From positions 3,596,001-3,660,000 of the forward strand of contig NZ_CP150227.1 in NCBI RefSeq assembly GCF_037971845.1: 64,000 nucleotides of DNA, read 5' to 3'. The position numbers and the translations under genes are program-made. Shown in pieces: positions 45,135 through 54,653 of the stretch. The notes beneath the pieces were generated by a model, which saw only the letters and a list, made by a program, of their open reading frames with translations, ran no database searches and was not told where the DNA came from. This DNA comes from Paenibacillus sp. FSL R5-0766 (GTDB taxonomy: Bacteria; Bacillota; Bacilli; Paenibacillales; Paenibacillaceae). Numbering within the stretch: position 1 is the first letter of the stretch; each line of letters opens with the position of its first letter.

Positions 45135-46874
45135 ATGATAAAAGTTGAAAACTTATCCTTCTCATTTCCACAAAAGGAACTATATAAAAACATTTCATTT
45201 ACGTTTGAAGAGGCACAACATTGTGCTTTTATTGGAACAAGCGGAAGTGGAAAAAGTACACTGATCGATATCCTGATGGATCCGGAGCGATATTTGTTCG
45301 AGGGCAAGTTAGAGATAGACCCTGATTGCAGAATCGGGTATGTGAGTCAGTTTTTGCAAGTAGACAAAACAAAAGAAATGACCGTTTTTGAATATATCGC
45401 AGAAGAATTCATCAAGATACAAGATGAAATTACAGGGATTTATGCGGAGATGGCCACCACATCGGATATGGATTCCCTGATGGAAAAGCTTCAATTGGCT
45501 TTGGATGCCTTCGAAGCGATGGATGGGGACAATTTCGAAAAAAACATCAATAAACAGTTAAACCTTGCCAACCTCATGAAGCTCAAAGATCTTAGTATAT
45601 CCGCCATAAGCGGCGGGGAATTCAAACTTATTCAAGTGATGAAGGAAATGCTGAATCGTCCAGACTACATGATTATGGACGAACCCGATGTATTTCTAGA
45701 CTTTGAAAACCTGAACGCGCTTAAAAAATTGATTAACTCCCACAAGGGAATGCTGCTGGTCGTTACACACAACCGGTATCTGTTGAATCATTGTTTCAAC
45801 AAAATCATACACCTTGAAAACACGGAGCTCCAGGAGTTTGACGGGCGATATATCGATTATAACTTCTCACTGCTTCAGTCTAAGATCGAACTGCAAGAAA
45901 TCGCGGTTGCTGAAGCTGAAGAAATTGAGAGATATGATCACATCATCGACAATCTTAGAGAGATCGCCACATATAATTCGGAAGCCTCAAGAGGCAGAGC
46001 GTTAAAAGCCAGAGTCAAGTTTCAAGAGAGATTGGAAGCACGTCGAATAAAAGAGCCCTTTGTCGATATCAAACAGCCGAATATCCGTTTTGGGATCGAT
46101 AAGGAAATGGAAGACACCGTTGTAGTTAACGTCAATAACTATAGCGTTTCCTTTGACGATTTGCTTTTGGAAAATGTGAACTTTGAGATCAAATCAACAG
46201 ATAAAGTAGCTCTGATCGGCCCTAACGGTACCGGGAAAACGACTTTACTCCGAGAAATCTTTAAAAACAATCAGGATTCCATTGAAATCAATCCTGATGT
46301 TAAAGTGGCTTATTTATCTCAGGTTCAAGGCGAAATGTTAAAGGATTCGAATACCATTCTAAATGAATTCATAGATTCCGGGTTTCAAACGTATGATGAA
46401 ATTAGATCGTATCTTCCAAACTATGGCTTTGAAGGAGAAATCCTTGATCAAAAGATTGAATCGTTATCTGGCGGAGAAAAAAACATGCTTCAATTGGCTA
46501 AAGTTTCTGCCAGTCAAGCCAACGTATTGCTCCTGGATGAACCAACAAGCCATTTGGACATCTATACACAAATCGCATTGGAGAAAGCCATTGAGGACTA
46601 CAAAGGTGCGATTATCATGATTTCTCATGATTTCTATTCGGTTGTAAATGGTATGGATTATGTTTTAATTATCGAGGACAAAACGATTAGTAAAATGAGT
46701 ATAGAAGAATTCAGACAGATGATTTATGCGAGTCATTTTGATGAGCACTATCTAGAAAATGAACAAAAGAAAAAGTCTGTTGAAATGAAAATTGAATTGG
46801 CTTTAAAAGATACTAATTTTGAACTTGCAAAAAGTTTGGTTGATGAGCTAGAAAAGCTGATTAAGTTGCTTTAG
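45135..46874 (+). CDS. ABC-F family ATPase (ribosome-protection type)
   Basis: 579 residues with two ABC cassettes and no membrane helices. Cassette 1: Walker A GTSGSGKST, degenerate signature ISGGEFK, Walker B MIMDEPDVFLD. The linker of about 90 residues (about 255-345) is highly charged and helical and holds the tip that reaches the ribosomal tunnel in antibiotic-resistance members. Cassette 2: Walker A GPNGTGKTT, signature LSGGEKN, Walker B LLLDEPTSHLD. It acts on ribosomes, releasing bound antibiotics or stalled states. The gene stands alone with a structured leader, supporting inducible antibiotic protection, but a housekeeping translation role cannot be excluded. Confidence 0.9.
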   Translation: MIKVENLSFSFPQKELYKNISFTFEEAQHCAFIGTSGSGKSTLIDILMDPERYLFEGKLEIDPDCRIGYVSQFLQVDKTKEMTVFEYIAEEFIKIQDEITGIYAEMATTSDMDSLMEKLQLALDAFEAMDGDNFEKNINKQLNLANLMKLKDLSISAISGGEFKLIQVMKEMLNRPDYMIMDEPDVFLDFENLNALKKLINSHKGMLLVVTHNRYLLNHCFNKIIHLENTELQEFDGRYIDYNFSLLQSKIELQEIAVAEAEEIERYDHIIDNLREIATYNSEASRGRALKARVKFQERLEARRIKEPFVDIKQPNIRFGIDKEMEDTVVVNVNNYSVSFDDLLLENVNFEIKSTDKVALIGPNGTGKTTLLREIFKNNQDSIEINPDVKVAYLSQVQGEMLKDSNTILNEFIDSGFQTYDEIRSYLPNYGFEGEILDQKIESLSGGEKNMLQLAKVSASQANVLLLDEPTSHLDIYTQIALEKAIEDYKGAIIMISHDFYSVVNGMDYVLIIEDKTISKMSIEEFRQMIYASHFDEHYLENEQKKKSVEMKIELALKDTNFELAKSLVDELEKLIKLL

Positions 46875-46897
46875 ACAAGGTGAATATTCCATAAATC

Positions 46898-46942
46898 TAA
46901 ATCCCCCTGTATGTGGATTACTCCACATATAGGGGGATTTAC
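46898..46942. terminator. Bidirectional terminator between ABC-F and Gly-rich genes
   Basis: AAATCCCCCTGTATGTGGA pairs with TCCACATATAGGGGGATTT (one mismatch) around TTAC. Confidence 0.9.
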
Positions 46943-46944
46943 TT

Positions 46945-47328
46945 CTAGAAACAACTAAACGAGCTGATTCGCTGCAGATCAATGCCGGTGTATAGCCAGA
47001 AGAAGCCATTCCAGCGGAAGCCAGCCACCGAATTTCTACCGACAAATACCGGGTACATCCAGAAGCCGGGACCACGATCCGGCCAAATATATGTGTAGCG
47101 AAACAAACAGCCGGATATGGCTCTTGGATCTACCGCATATAACGAAGCGGGTTGCTGTGGAATGAATGATGGTGGCGGTCCGGTAGGTGCCTGCACGCCT
47201 TGTGGTCCGCCGCCTCCACCCCCGGGGAACGATGGCGGACCAGGAAATCCGCCGGGTCCGCCGGGTCCTCCGGGACCCCCAGGTCCGCCAAATCCTCCAC
47301 CAGGTCCAAAAGGAGGTAAAAATGTCAT
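46945..47328 (-). CDS. Gly/Pro-rich small protein with conserved aromatic C-terminal domain
   Basis: 127 residues. Residues 1-60 are a low-complexity collagen-like segment of GGPGGPGGP type repeats. Residues 65-127 are a compact domain with CLFRYTYIW, GFWMYPVFVGRNSVAGFRW and FFWLYTGIDLQRISSFSCF. I have seen this layout in Paenibacillus and Bacillus proteins often named collagen-like or wrongly transporter. The Cys near the start of the domain and the last Cys could form a disulfide. There is no signal peptide; such proteins may be spore-coat or envelope components, but no function is established. An AGGAG ribosome site precedes ATG 47328. Plus-strand proline-rich frames here are shadows. Confidence 0.75.
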   Translation of the reverse strand: MTFLPPFGPGGGFGGPGGPGGPGGPGGFPGPPSFPGGGGGGPQGVQAPTGPPPSFIPQQPASLYAVDPRAISGCLFRYTYIWPDRGPGFWMYPVFVGRNSVAGFRWNGFFWLYTGIDLQRISSFSCF

Positions 47329-47642
47329 ATCACATCACTCCTGTTCATTAGTCTAATGTATTGTATGTAGGCAATTGAGCAGGGGAATGGGTGAAAGCCT
47401 ATAAGAGGCTGCTAATTTGGTCATGGCCTTGTCAGGCGGATATTCAAAATAAAGACAAGACCAAGCTGCGACCGTTTATCCTTGAGTAGTGAGTTTCTTT
47501 CATGTTTTGGGAAAATTGGACAAAACTACGGTGAAGCCATAATAGATTTATACGAACTGCAAAAATGCACTGGGAGCAATCCCGGTGCATTCTCCTTTTA
47601 AAATGAGCGATAGGCCAAGACCTTTTTTTTCCATTCATTTCG
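47329..47642. other. Gap between two minus-strand genes
   Basis: Besides the terminator at 47564-47592 I see only low-information sequence. It should hold the promoter of the Gly-rich gene, but no clear -35/-10 pair stands out. Confidence 0.5.
47564..47592 (-). terminator. Terminator of the YesN-type regulator gene (minus strand)
   Basis: AATGCACTGGGA pairs with TCCCGGTGCATT (one wobble) around GCAA; read on the minus strand it is followed by TTTTTG. Confidence 0.8.
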
Positions 47643-49244
47643 TTAACGAGTGCGAAATTCCTGTGGTGTGCAACCATAATGCTTTTTGAATATTTTTATA
47701 AAATGCGGCGGAGCCAAAAAGCCAAGCGCCTTGCTGACATCTGCAATTTTGAGGTCTGAGTTCAATAACAGGTAAGATGCTCTGTTCATACGTAAGCTGT
47801 ACAAATAATCACCAATCGTTTCTCCAGTGACCGTTTTGTACACCTTGGACAGGTAAACGGGGTGCAGGCCGATATAATCGGCAATGACCTGAAGGGAGAT
47901 ACCTTCTGCCAAATGCTCCTGAATGTATGTTCTCACTTTAGACGTAATTTGTTCGTGCGCATTCATCAGCTGATTGGAGGCCTGCTTGCGTCGCTGATTA
48001 ATCATTTTCTCTGCCCAGCTATATATGCGTTGGCCGGATAACTGGCTTTTTTTCCGAAGCAAAAATTCGAACTCCTCCCCCAGCATTTCCTCAACCGTCG
48101 TGTCCTGCGATTTTAGTGAAATCGAGAATGTGGAAGACAGGTAGAGTAGTACTGTAAACAATTGATCGTGGGACAGTTCTTTGCCAACTTCGTTCAAGAA
48201 AAGAATTCTGGAAATTTTGCTTATGGCCTCATCCCAATTACCTGATTCCAGCAAGTTAGGGAGCAAGGGTGGCTCATACAAATTAATGAGGTTTTGCTGT
48301 TCATGGGAATCCGCATCCTTTTTGTCCAGCGTAATAAAATAGCTTTTGTTGCTGCCCACATTCCGATTGATGGCTGACACGGAGGCTAAATATAGATCGG
48401 AGAGGTGGTCAGGGAAGAATTGCTCTTTACTCAGACAAATGGAGATGGCTCCCTTTAAAAATTTTTGCACATTGTTTTGCAGTCTGACCGCGTGGGAGTC
48501 GACTGAATCGAGTGCATGCAGATCACAGTTTTTGATCAGAAATACCAGATATCCCTGCTCTGTAATGCAATGCCACAGCTTGAACGGATGCTGAAACACT
48601 TCTTCGGCTATATTGGTTACAGCATATTCGAGCAAGGATAATGACCGAAGATCATAACCGGAAAATTCTTCCTCCATCCGAATGACCATCATAATAAAGG
48701 GGTCAGAAGACGCAAAGGGAATCTCCAGCATGCTGAGACGCTCGGCCAAAATCTGATGGCTCATGGCTTTGTTCTGAAGAAGTTCCTTGAGTAGTTGATT
48801 GCGCAACAAGGGCATATTGGCGTGAAGAGCATGCTGAATTTGCTGAAATGAACTGATGCGCTCCCATTCGCGCTCAATATTGGCGATAGCCTTTGTTACA
48901 GCTTGGATGAGCTCATCGGTATTTATCGGCTTCAGCAGATAATTAGCAGCCTGATACTGAATTGCTTTTTGGGCATATTCAAACTCATCGTGACCAGACA
49001 AAATAATGCATCTAATTTTACTGGAGAATCGTCGAATCTCCAAAATAAGCTCCAATCCATCCATCTCGGGCATACGAATATCGGTAATCATAATATCAAC
49101 AGCGTATTTGGAAGCTATATCGAGAGCCTCCGCAGCCGAGTAAGCTCTATGCACTTCCTGGATGCCATAATCTTCCCAGGGAATTGTCAGCGCGAGACTA
49201 TCAACAACCGATTTCTCGTCATCCACTATTAATAAACCGTACAA
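47643..49244 (-). CDS. YesN-type response regulator (REC + AraC HTH) of the rhamnoside locus
   Basis: 533 residues from TTG 49244. I chose it because AGGGGGA is 6 nt upstream and the receiver domain starts at once (YGLLIVDDEKSVV). The phospho-acceptor is Asp55 in ITDIRMPEMDG, and Lys is in LLKPINTDEL. The middle region (about 130-425) has no known motif. The AraC domain at the C-terminus shows ISLQVIADYIGLHPVYLSKVYKTVTGETIGDY and LKIADVSKALGFLAPPHFIKIFKKHYGCTPQEFRTR. No kinase gene is adjacent; the nearest unpaired YesM-type kinase lies at 52779-54461, beyond GH3 and TetR genes. It most likely binds the 21-bp-spaced GCGTTAT repeats before the GH3, binding-protein and symporter genes. Confidence 0.9.
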   Translation of the reverse strand: MYGLLIVDDEKSVVDSLALTIPWEDYGIQEVHRAYSAAEALDIASKYAVDIMITDIRMPEMDGLELILEIRRFSSKIRCIILSGHDEFEYAQKAIQYQAANYLLKPINTDELIQAVTKAIANIEREWERISSFQQIQHALHANMPLLRNQLLKELLQNKAMSHQILAERLSMLEIPFASSDPFIMMVIRMEEEFSGYDLRSLSLLEYAVTNIAEEVFQHPFKLWHCITEQGYLVFLIKNCDLHALDSVDSHAVRLQNNVQKFLKGAISICLSKEQFFPDHLSDLYLASVSAINRNVGSNKSYFITLDKKDADSHEQQNLINLYEPPLLPNLLESGNWDEAISKISRILFLNEVGKELSHDQLFTVLLYLSSTFSISLKSQDTTVEEMLGEEFEFLLRKKSQLSGQRIYSWAEKMINQRRKQASNQLMNAHEQITSKVRTYIQEHLAEGISLQVIADYIGLHPVYLSKVYKTVTGETIGDYLYSLRMNRASYLLLNSDLKIADVSKALGFLAPPHFIKIFKKHYGCTPQEFRTR

Positions 49245-49435
49245 GCTAATTCCCCCTCTATAGACAAGCTGTTTCAACACTTATTGTATTGTATGATGGC
49301 CGAACTATCATTTCAATGGATGCCGCCTTGGCTGACCTCAAATCTTAAGAAAACGATACAGATGTTCAGATATACTTATGCGAATTAGCGCTGCAAGTGG
49401 CCAGCGAGGCATGAGAGATCTCTTTTCTTCAGATT

Positions 49436-49463
49436 GCGTTATATCACATTAAGAAAACGCTAT
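49436..49463 (+). promoter_or_regulatory. Paired GCGTTAT/ACGCTAT direct repeats before the GH3 gene
   Basis: GCGTTAT (49436-49442) and ACGCTAT (49457-49463) are 21 bp apart, two helical turns. The surrounding bases match the site before the symporter gene (61446-61473) at many positions. This is the geometry of AraC/YesN binding sites. The remainder of the 311-bp gap (49281-49591) shows no gene. Confidence 0.7.
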
Positions 49464-49591
49464 TTCATGTCATTCAACCAGACAGTACTATTAAAAAGAG
49501 AACTAAACTCAAGCCCTATACTATTATGTGGGACCTTACATAGCCGTATTGCATGTCAAGGATACCTGCCGATAAATGAAGGAGTGTCTGG

Positions 49592-51877
49592 ATGATGAAT
49601 CGCGATATCAAGCAAATTGTGAAACAGTTAACCTTAAACGAAAAGGCAACACTCTGCTCAGGTAGCAGCTTTTGGACAACGCAGGCTGTAGAACGTTTGG
49701 ATATTCCATCCATTATGATGACGGATGGTCCTCATGGATTACGCAAGCAAGCAGGTGATGCCGACCATTTGGGACTGAATGGAAGTGTTCCCTCCACTTG
49801 TTTTCCATCGGCGGTTGGGTTGGCCAGCTCCTGGAACCGGGATCTCGTTCAGCTTGTCGGAGAAACAATTGGTAAAGAGGCGCAAGCGGAGGATGTCGCC
49901 ATTCTGCTCGGCCCAGGGGCGAACATCAAGCGTTCCCCGTTGTGCGGGCGCAACTTCGAATATTTCTCAGAGGACCCTTACCTGACGGGTGAACTGGCAG
50001 CATCTCATATTTCAGGTGTGCAAAGCCAGGGTGTGGGAACCTCACTTAAGCATTTTGCAGTGAACAATCAGGAGCATCGCCGAATGACGACCGATGCGGT
50101 GGTCGACGAGCGGACGTTAAGAGAAATATATCTGACCGGGTTTGAGAAGGCGGTCAAGCAAGCTCAGCCATGGACAGTGATGTCTTCTTACAATAGAGTG
50201 AATGGAACGTATGCGTCGGAGAATGAATATTTGCTGAATACCATTCTGAAGGAAGAATGGGGACATGAGGGCTTTGTTGTGACAGACTGGTCCGCAGTGA
50301 ATGAGATCGCAGCCAGCATCGCTGCAGGACTTGGACTGGAGATGCCTTCTTCCAACGGAGAAGGTCCACGCAAAATTGTGGAAGCGGTGAATGGAGGCGA
50401 GTTGTCCGAAGAACAGCTTGATCAAGCCGTGGAGAGGTTGTTAGCTGTTATTTTCAAGGCGGCAGAAAATAAACGTCCAGAAGCAACCTTTGATTCTGAG
50501 CAGCATCATCAGATTGCCAGAGAGGTAGCAGGAGAAACAATGGTGTTGTTGAAAAACGAGGACGATATTCTTCCGCTGAGCAAGAATAGCCGCATCGCCG
50601 TTATCGGAGAGCTAGCTCAGAAGGTCAGATATCAGGGCGGCGGCAGTTCGCATATCCATCCTACTCAACTGGATAACCCTTATGAACAGATGGTTTTACT
50701 TGCTGAAGCGGATGCATCGGTGACTTATGCTGAGGGCTACAAGCTTGCTTCAGATGAAAGTGACCCGCTATTGATGAAGGAAGCCGTCGAGGCGGCCAAG
50801 GCAGCGGAAGTCGCTGTGCTGTTCATTGGTCTGCCTGACCGCTATGAATCGGAAGGATATGACCGGTCTCACATGGACATCCCCGCTAACCAATCGGCGC
50901 TAATCAAAGCCGTTGCCTCAGAGCAGCCTAACCTTGTTGTCGTATTAAGCAATGGATCACCGATTGTGATGCCATGGCTTGATGATGTGAAGGGAGTACT
51001 TGAGGCTTATCTGGGCGGTCAGGCAACTGGAGGAGCCATGGCGGATCTGTTGTTCGGAGAAACAAACCCAAGCGGTAAGCTGGCGGAAACGTTCCCGCAA
51101 TCGGTGCATCATAACCCTTCGGCTCTGTTTTTCCCCGGGGACGGAGATCGTGTGGATTACCGTGAAGGCATATATGTTGGTTATCGTTACTATGATCGTA
51201 AGGGCATTGAACCGTTGTTCCCGTTTGGTTACGGATTGAGCTATACACAGTTTGAATATACCGGTCTGAATCTGAACGATACACAGTTCAAGGATACGGA
51301 TCGGGTTACGGTAACTGTTACGATTCGAAACACAGGCACTCGTTACGGTCAAGAGGTTGTGCAATTGTATGTGCGGGATCAGCAAACCGTAGTAAGTCGT
51401 CCGGACAAGGAATTGAAGGGATTTGCCAAAATCGGACTGGAGCCGGACGCTGAGGGCAGCGTTTCCTTCACACTGGATAAACGCAGCTTTGCCTATTATA
51501 ATGTTGATTTGAAGGACTGGCATGTAGAGAGCGGTTCCTATGATATTTTGATTGGCTCATCCTCTCGTTCCATTCTCCTGCAACAGACGGTCAACGTGGA
51601 GTCCACAACAACCGGGCCAGTACCTACCTTTGACCGTAATACAACGCTGGGTGAGCTGCTCGCCAATCCAAAAACGATGGCTGTCATGAGTCAATTACAG
51701 GGACTGGTTCCAGAGGGAACGGAAGAGGCACAATCCGATGCGATATCCTCCGAAATGATTCAGGCAACCATGAAATACATGCCGCTTCGTTCGTTGATTC
51801 CGTTTACGGGAGGGGCTTTCACGGAGGAAACTCTTTCCCAGTTGCTTGCTGGATTAAATGCGGCTGTTCGTCAGTAA
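49592..51877 (+). CDS. GH3 beta-glucosidase with an extra C-terminal module
   Basis: 761 residues, no signal peptide, so cytoplasmic. The (beta/alpha)8 domain has [22 protein letters not shown] and nucleophile Asp232 in VVTDWSAV. The alpha/beta sandwich domain (about 310-530) has [11 protein letters not shown] and a probable acid in the [13 protein letters not shown] region. A fibronectin-like domain (about 575-670) contains [16 protein letters not shown]. Residues about 681-761 form an additional helical module starting [13 protein letters not shown]; it resembles the C-terminus of the GH78 enzyme and the N-terminus of the SDR encoded nearby. The start follows GAAGGAG. It releases terminal beta-linked sugars, probably glucose, from imported glycosides. 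Confidence 0.92.
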   Translation: MMNRDIKQIVKQLTLNEKATLCSGSSFWTTQAVERLDIPSIMMTDGPHGLRKQAGDADHLGLNGSVPSTCFPSAVGLASSWNRDLVQLVGETIGKEAQAEDVAILLGPGANIKRSPLCGRNFEYFSEDPYLTGELAASHISGVQSQGVGTSLKHFAVNNQEHRRMTTDAVVDERTLREIYLTGFEKAVKQAQPWTVMSSYNRVNGTYASENEYLLNTILKEEWGHEGFVVTDWSAVNEIAASIAAGLGLEMPSSNGEGPRKIVEAVNGGELSEEQLDQAVERLLAVIFKAAENKRPEATFDSEQHHQIAREVAGETMVLLKNEDDILPLSKNSRIAVIGELAQKVRYQGGGSSHIHPTQLDNPYEQMVLLAEADASVTYAEGYKLASDESDPLLMKEAVEAAKAAEVAVLFIGLPDRYESEGYDRSHMDIPANQSALIKAVASEQPNLVVVLSNGSPIVMPWLDDVKGVLEAYLGGQATGGAMADLLFGETNPSGKLAETFPQSVHHNPSALFFPGDGDRVDYREGIYVGYRYYDRKGIEPLFPFGYGLSYTQFEYTGLNLNDTQFKDTDRVTVTVTIRNTGTRYGQEVVQLYVRDQQTVVSRPDKELKGFAKIGLEPDAEGSVSFTLDKRSFAYYNVDLKDWHVESGSYDILIGSSSRSILLQQTVNVESTTTGPVPTFDRNTTLGELLANPKTMAVMSQLQGLVPEGTEEAQSDAISSEMIQATMKYMPLRSLIPFTGGAFTEETLSQLLAGLNAAVRQ

Positions 51878-51910
51878 AATCAAACTTCTGCTTCAACTAT
51901 AAAACGCTCA

Positions 51911-51944
51911 AAAACGCCTATAAGTCATGACTTATAGGCGTTTT
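51911..51944. terminator. Perfect palindromic terminator between GH3 and tetR genes
   Basis: Arms AAAACGCCTATAAGTCA and TGACTTATAGGCGTTTT are fully complementary with almost no loop; it suits both convergent genes. Confidence 0.85.
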
Positions 51945-52067
51945 CCATCTAAGGATGTTATAAGATGTATTCAGGATGTACACATCATCGAGAGGGCTGC
52001 TCCATCTGATCTCACAGCGGTCCTCATAGCACAGCTATCAGTTATATCTTAAAATCGGAACCGCTAT

Positions 52068-52718
52068 TCAGGACTTGAGATGATCCAAAAATATGTTCTT
52101 GAGGATATTAAATTGCTCGGCTTCGTCCACTTTTGTTTGGAAGGCTTCAATGCCATTGAGCATCGCTGTTTTTTTGGAGAAGTTGCCAAAGACATTAATC
52201 ATCGTGTTAATCGTTTCAACCACATTAGCATCGTTACGAACAGATCCATCCTTTTGACCAAGCTCAGCCAGCTCTGCACAAAGCATAATAATCTGTTGGT
52301 AGTTAGAATGATACATCTCGATATCCTCCAACGGGGACTTGGACATTGCGACGTAACACTCAAAAGCTTCTATTAATTTGGAACTTCGCTGGCTTTCTAC
52401 CTGCTGGAAAAAAACTAACGAGTCGAAAAGGCGGCCAAGCTTGTCGTAGCAGGTGCCTTCACCTCTGATAATATCGGAGAATACCAGAACCTCGGACTGA
52501 ACAATATCTGAAGCTACAGCAACAATAAGCTGCTCTTTCCGCGGAAAGTAGCGAAAGATTGTGGCCACGCCAAGTACTGCCTCGTCCGCAATATCCTGCA
52601 TGGTCGCTTGCTCGAAGCCTTTATTCAAAAAAGCAATTTTAGCTGCTTCAATTATAGCTGCTCGTCTTCTTGTTTTGAGGTCACTGCGCTCTTGTTGAAG
52701 CCTTTGACGGGGTTCTAT
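52068..52718 (-). CDS. TetR-family repressor with an apparent ATA start
   Basis: 216 residues if initiated at ATA 52718. The frame is open upstream of the first ATG/GTG/TTG-type codon (TTG at 52628), and the extra residues RSDLKTRRRAAIIEAAKIAFLNKGF are exactly helix 1 of a TetR HTH, which then continues TMQDIADEAVLGVATIFRYFPRKEQL. An ideal AAGGAGG (52733-52727) lies 8 nt before ATA, and no standard start codon occurs between the preceding in-frame stop and residue 30. So it is either a rare AUA start or a start-codon mutation that reduces expression. The ligand domain (about 70-216) is of normal size. It lies directly behind the kinase gene and has its own probable promoter. Confidence 0.8.
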   Translation of the reverse strand: MEPRQRLQQERSDLKTRRRAAIIEAAKIAFLNKGFEQATMQDIADEAVLGVATIFRYFPRKEQLIVAVASDIVQSEVLVFSDIIRGEGTCYDKLGRLFDSLVFFQQVESQRSSKLIEAFECYVAMSKSPLEDIEMYHSNYQQIIMLCAELAELGQKDGSVRNDANVVETINTMINVFGNFSKKTAMLNGIEAFQTKVDEAEQFNILKNIFLDHLKS

Positions 52719-52746
52719 TGTAAAAACCTCCTTGTTGGAATGAACT

Positions 52747-52782
52747 CAAACTATGCTATCAAACTAGACTCTTTTCTGTCAA
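52747..52782 (-). promoter_or_regulatory. Probable tetR promoter with repeated CAAACTA operator
   Basis: On the minus strand TTGACA (52782-52777) shares bases with the TGA stop of the kinase gene. A weak -10 (TAGCAT) follows 18 bp later. CAAACTA occurs twice on the plus strand (52747-52753 and 52760-52766), 13 bp apart, around the -10 region, which would suit autoregulation. Confidence 0.5.
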
Positions 52783-54461
52783 CGTAAGGATTCATTCTGC
52801 CAATTGGCGAGCGACCAGTTTAATCGGACACGCATGCCTCCAAGGGGACTCTGTTCAAACTGGATACCCGAATGGGTAGCGTCCTGAATGCGCAGACGCT
52901 CCGCAATATTCCAGAGTGCACATCCCATCGTGTCCACAGGCGGCTCGGATATTCTGGCCTTAAGTGCATTAATTTCTTCCTCCGTCATGCCTTTCCCGTC
53001 GTCGTCAACCACAATACAGAGCCCGTGTTCCGTGCGCTCAACGGTGATATGAATGGAACCGGAATCCCACTTGGCTTCTATGCCATGGATGATGCTGTTT
53101 TCCACCAAAGGCTGAATGAGTAGTTTGGGAATCGGGACAGATCTTAGCTCGTCCGGTAGCTCAATCAGATAAGAGAGACGGTCCATGCGTAAGCTCTGTA
53201 TCTCAAGGTAATTGCGAACGATACCCAACTCTTTTTCCAAACAGGTCATCGGCTCGTCAAGGCGTGTGGTGTACCTGAAATATTCAGCCAAGTTCTGGGT
53301 CATGGCAGTAACCGCTTCCTCATTGCCCAATCTTGTCATATTATTAATGAAAAAGAGACAATTATATAAAAAGTGAGGATTAATCTGGGCTTGTAGCTGT
53401 TTCAGCACCGCTTCACGAGCTACGATTTTTTCCTTGTATACCTTTTCAATCAAATCCTCAATCTGTCCGGCCATGTCGTTGAATTGACCATATAAGTAAT
53501 CAAATTCATTACCGCTCTGCCGCTGAATACGATAAGAGAAGTCGCCATGCTTCAAAAGACGAACACCTTTTAACAGAGCAAGTATGGGGATCTGTACCTT
53601 GCGGAAAAGAACAACAATAATCGTGACCCCCGCCATAAACAGCATGACACAGGCAGAGTAAAACCAGAATTGGGTCATTCGTATAGGCTGTAACGCTTTA
53701 TCAAGAGGCATAAAATCAATTAAATACCAACCGAGCTGATGAGAGTACACATAATTGACAATGTACTGGGCTCCGTTAACCGAAACGGTTTCTGTACCGG
53801 AGGATGGTTGTAGATGACCGGTTAGCTCCTTCATGATGAGAGGGGTAATGGAATTAGCCTCTTTGCGAGTAATCAATTGCTCGTCCGGTTTATAGAATAA
53901 CGTCTCATTCTCGCTCTGATGTGAGTTCTCAACTATATCCTCCAGATTGCTGCGCGGGAACTCCAACCGAATAATGATCTGTGGACTGACCTTGTATTTA
54001 TAATATTTAGCTGTAGCTGCATCATAGTTCCAGCCTGATTTCAGTGAATCTACAGAGGGAGTCTTCATATCTAACTCCGAAGAAATGATCCATTGATTCA
54101 ACAGAACCGAGTAGACCGATATTTTGTTATTCCATCCCTCGGACAAACTTTGCAAATTGACTCTCACAGCAACATTTTGAATCAACTGTACCTGCTCAAA
54201 GGAACTCATCACGTCAATGGATCGCAGCAGTGCAATAGAATTGTCCGTTTCCATGGAGATGGATAACATATTCAGCCGATTTATGCTCTGATCGAGTGAG
54301 TTAACGACAAACTGCACTCGATTGAGATTGTTGGTTTCAATATCCTTTTGAACGGTATCCAGACTGGATTGAACCGAGAAGGTATACATGACCAGGACGG
54401 CGACAAGCATAATCAGCGTGATGGCCACTATGTTCATAAAGGTCCTGTATTTCTTTTTCAA
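52779..54461 (-). CDS. YesM-type sensor histidine kinase
   Basis: 560 residues. Helix 1 (TFMNIVAITLIMLVAVLVMYTF) and helix 2 (FWFYSACVMLFMAGVTIIVVLF) flank an extracellular Cache-like domain of about 240 residues with IVNYVYSHQLGWYLIDFMPLDKAL. A HAMP segment (KGVRLLKHGDFSYRI) follows. His363 is in QINPHFLYNCLFFINN. The ATPase boxes are VENSIIHGIEAKW, DDDGKGM and GCALWNIAERL, the last a weakened G2 box. The gene is divergent from the sugar-binding lipoprotein gene. Its regulator is not next to it; the unpaired YesN-type protein at 47643-49244 is the obvious partner. Confidence 0.9.
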   Translation of the reverse strand: MKKKYRTFMNIVAITLIMLVAVLVMYTFSVQSSLDTVQKDIETNNLNRVQFVVNSLDQSINRLNMLSISMETDNSIALLRSIDVMSSFEQVQLIQNVAVRVNLQSLSEGWNNKISVYSVLLNQWIISSELDMKTPSVDSLKSGWNYDAATAKYYKYKVSPQIIIRLEFPRSNLEDIVENSHQSENETLFYKPDEQLITRKEANSITPLIMKELTGHLQPSSGTETVSVNGAQYIVNYVYSHQLGWYLIDFMPLDKALQPIRMTQFWFYSACVMLFMAGVTIIVVLFRKVQIPILALLKGVRLLKHGDFSYRIQRQSGNEFDYLYGQFNDMAGQIEDLIEKVYKEKIVAREAVLKQLQAQINPHFLYNCLFFINNMTRLGNEEAVTAMTQNLAEYFRYTTRLDEPMTCLEKELGIVRNYLEIQSLRMDRLSYLIELPDELRSVPIPKLLIQPLVENSIIHGIEAKWDSGSIHITVERTEHGLCIVVDDDGKGMTEEEINALKARISEPPVDTMGCALWNIAERLRIQDATHSGIQFEQSPLGGMRVRLNWSLANWQNESLR

Positions 54462-54563
54462 CCCTTAACGCCTCCTGCCAACGATGTAAATTCACCTTAT
54501 TGTAGGCTGGCATTGGATGAAATACAAGTGATTTGGAATGTAATATAGATGAAGGTTAAGAAT

Positions 54564-54591
54564 GAATTATCTAATGTTGAAAAAGCGTTAT
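54564..54591 (+). promoter_or_regulatory. Paired TTAT direct repeats before the binding-protein gene
   Basis: GCGTTAT (54585-54591) has a degenerate partner GAATTAT exactly 21 bp upstream (54564-54570). GCGTTATTTC extends the match to the GH3 site (ACGCTATTTC). It lies between the divergent kinase and lipoprotein genes. Confidence 0.6.
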
Positions 54592-54653
54592 TTCGACTGT
54601 ATAACTGGCACGATATGATGAAGATGAATTAGATGAAGGAGTGCATTTCGCAC

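Noticed and set aside
47117..47356. Plus-strand proline-rich frame
   Set aside because: It is the antisense image of the Gly-rich protein gene on the minus strand, which has a ribosome site and a conserved domain.
52068..52628. TetR protein starting at TTG 52628
   Set aside because: It would lose helix 1 of the DNA-binding domain and has no ribosome site, whereas the upstream frame has both.
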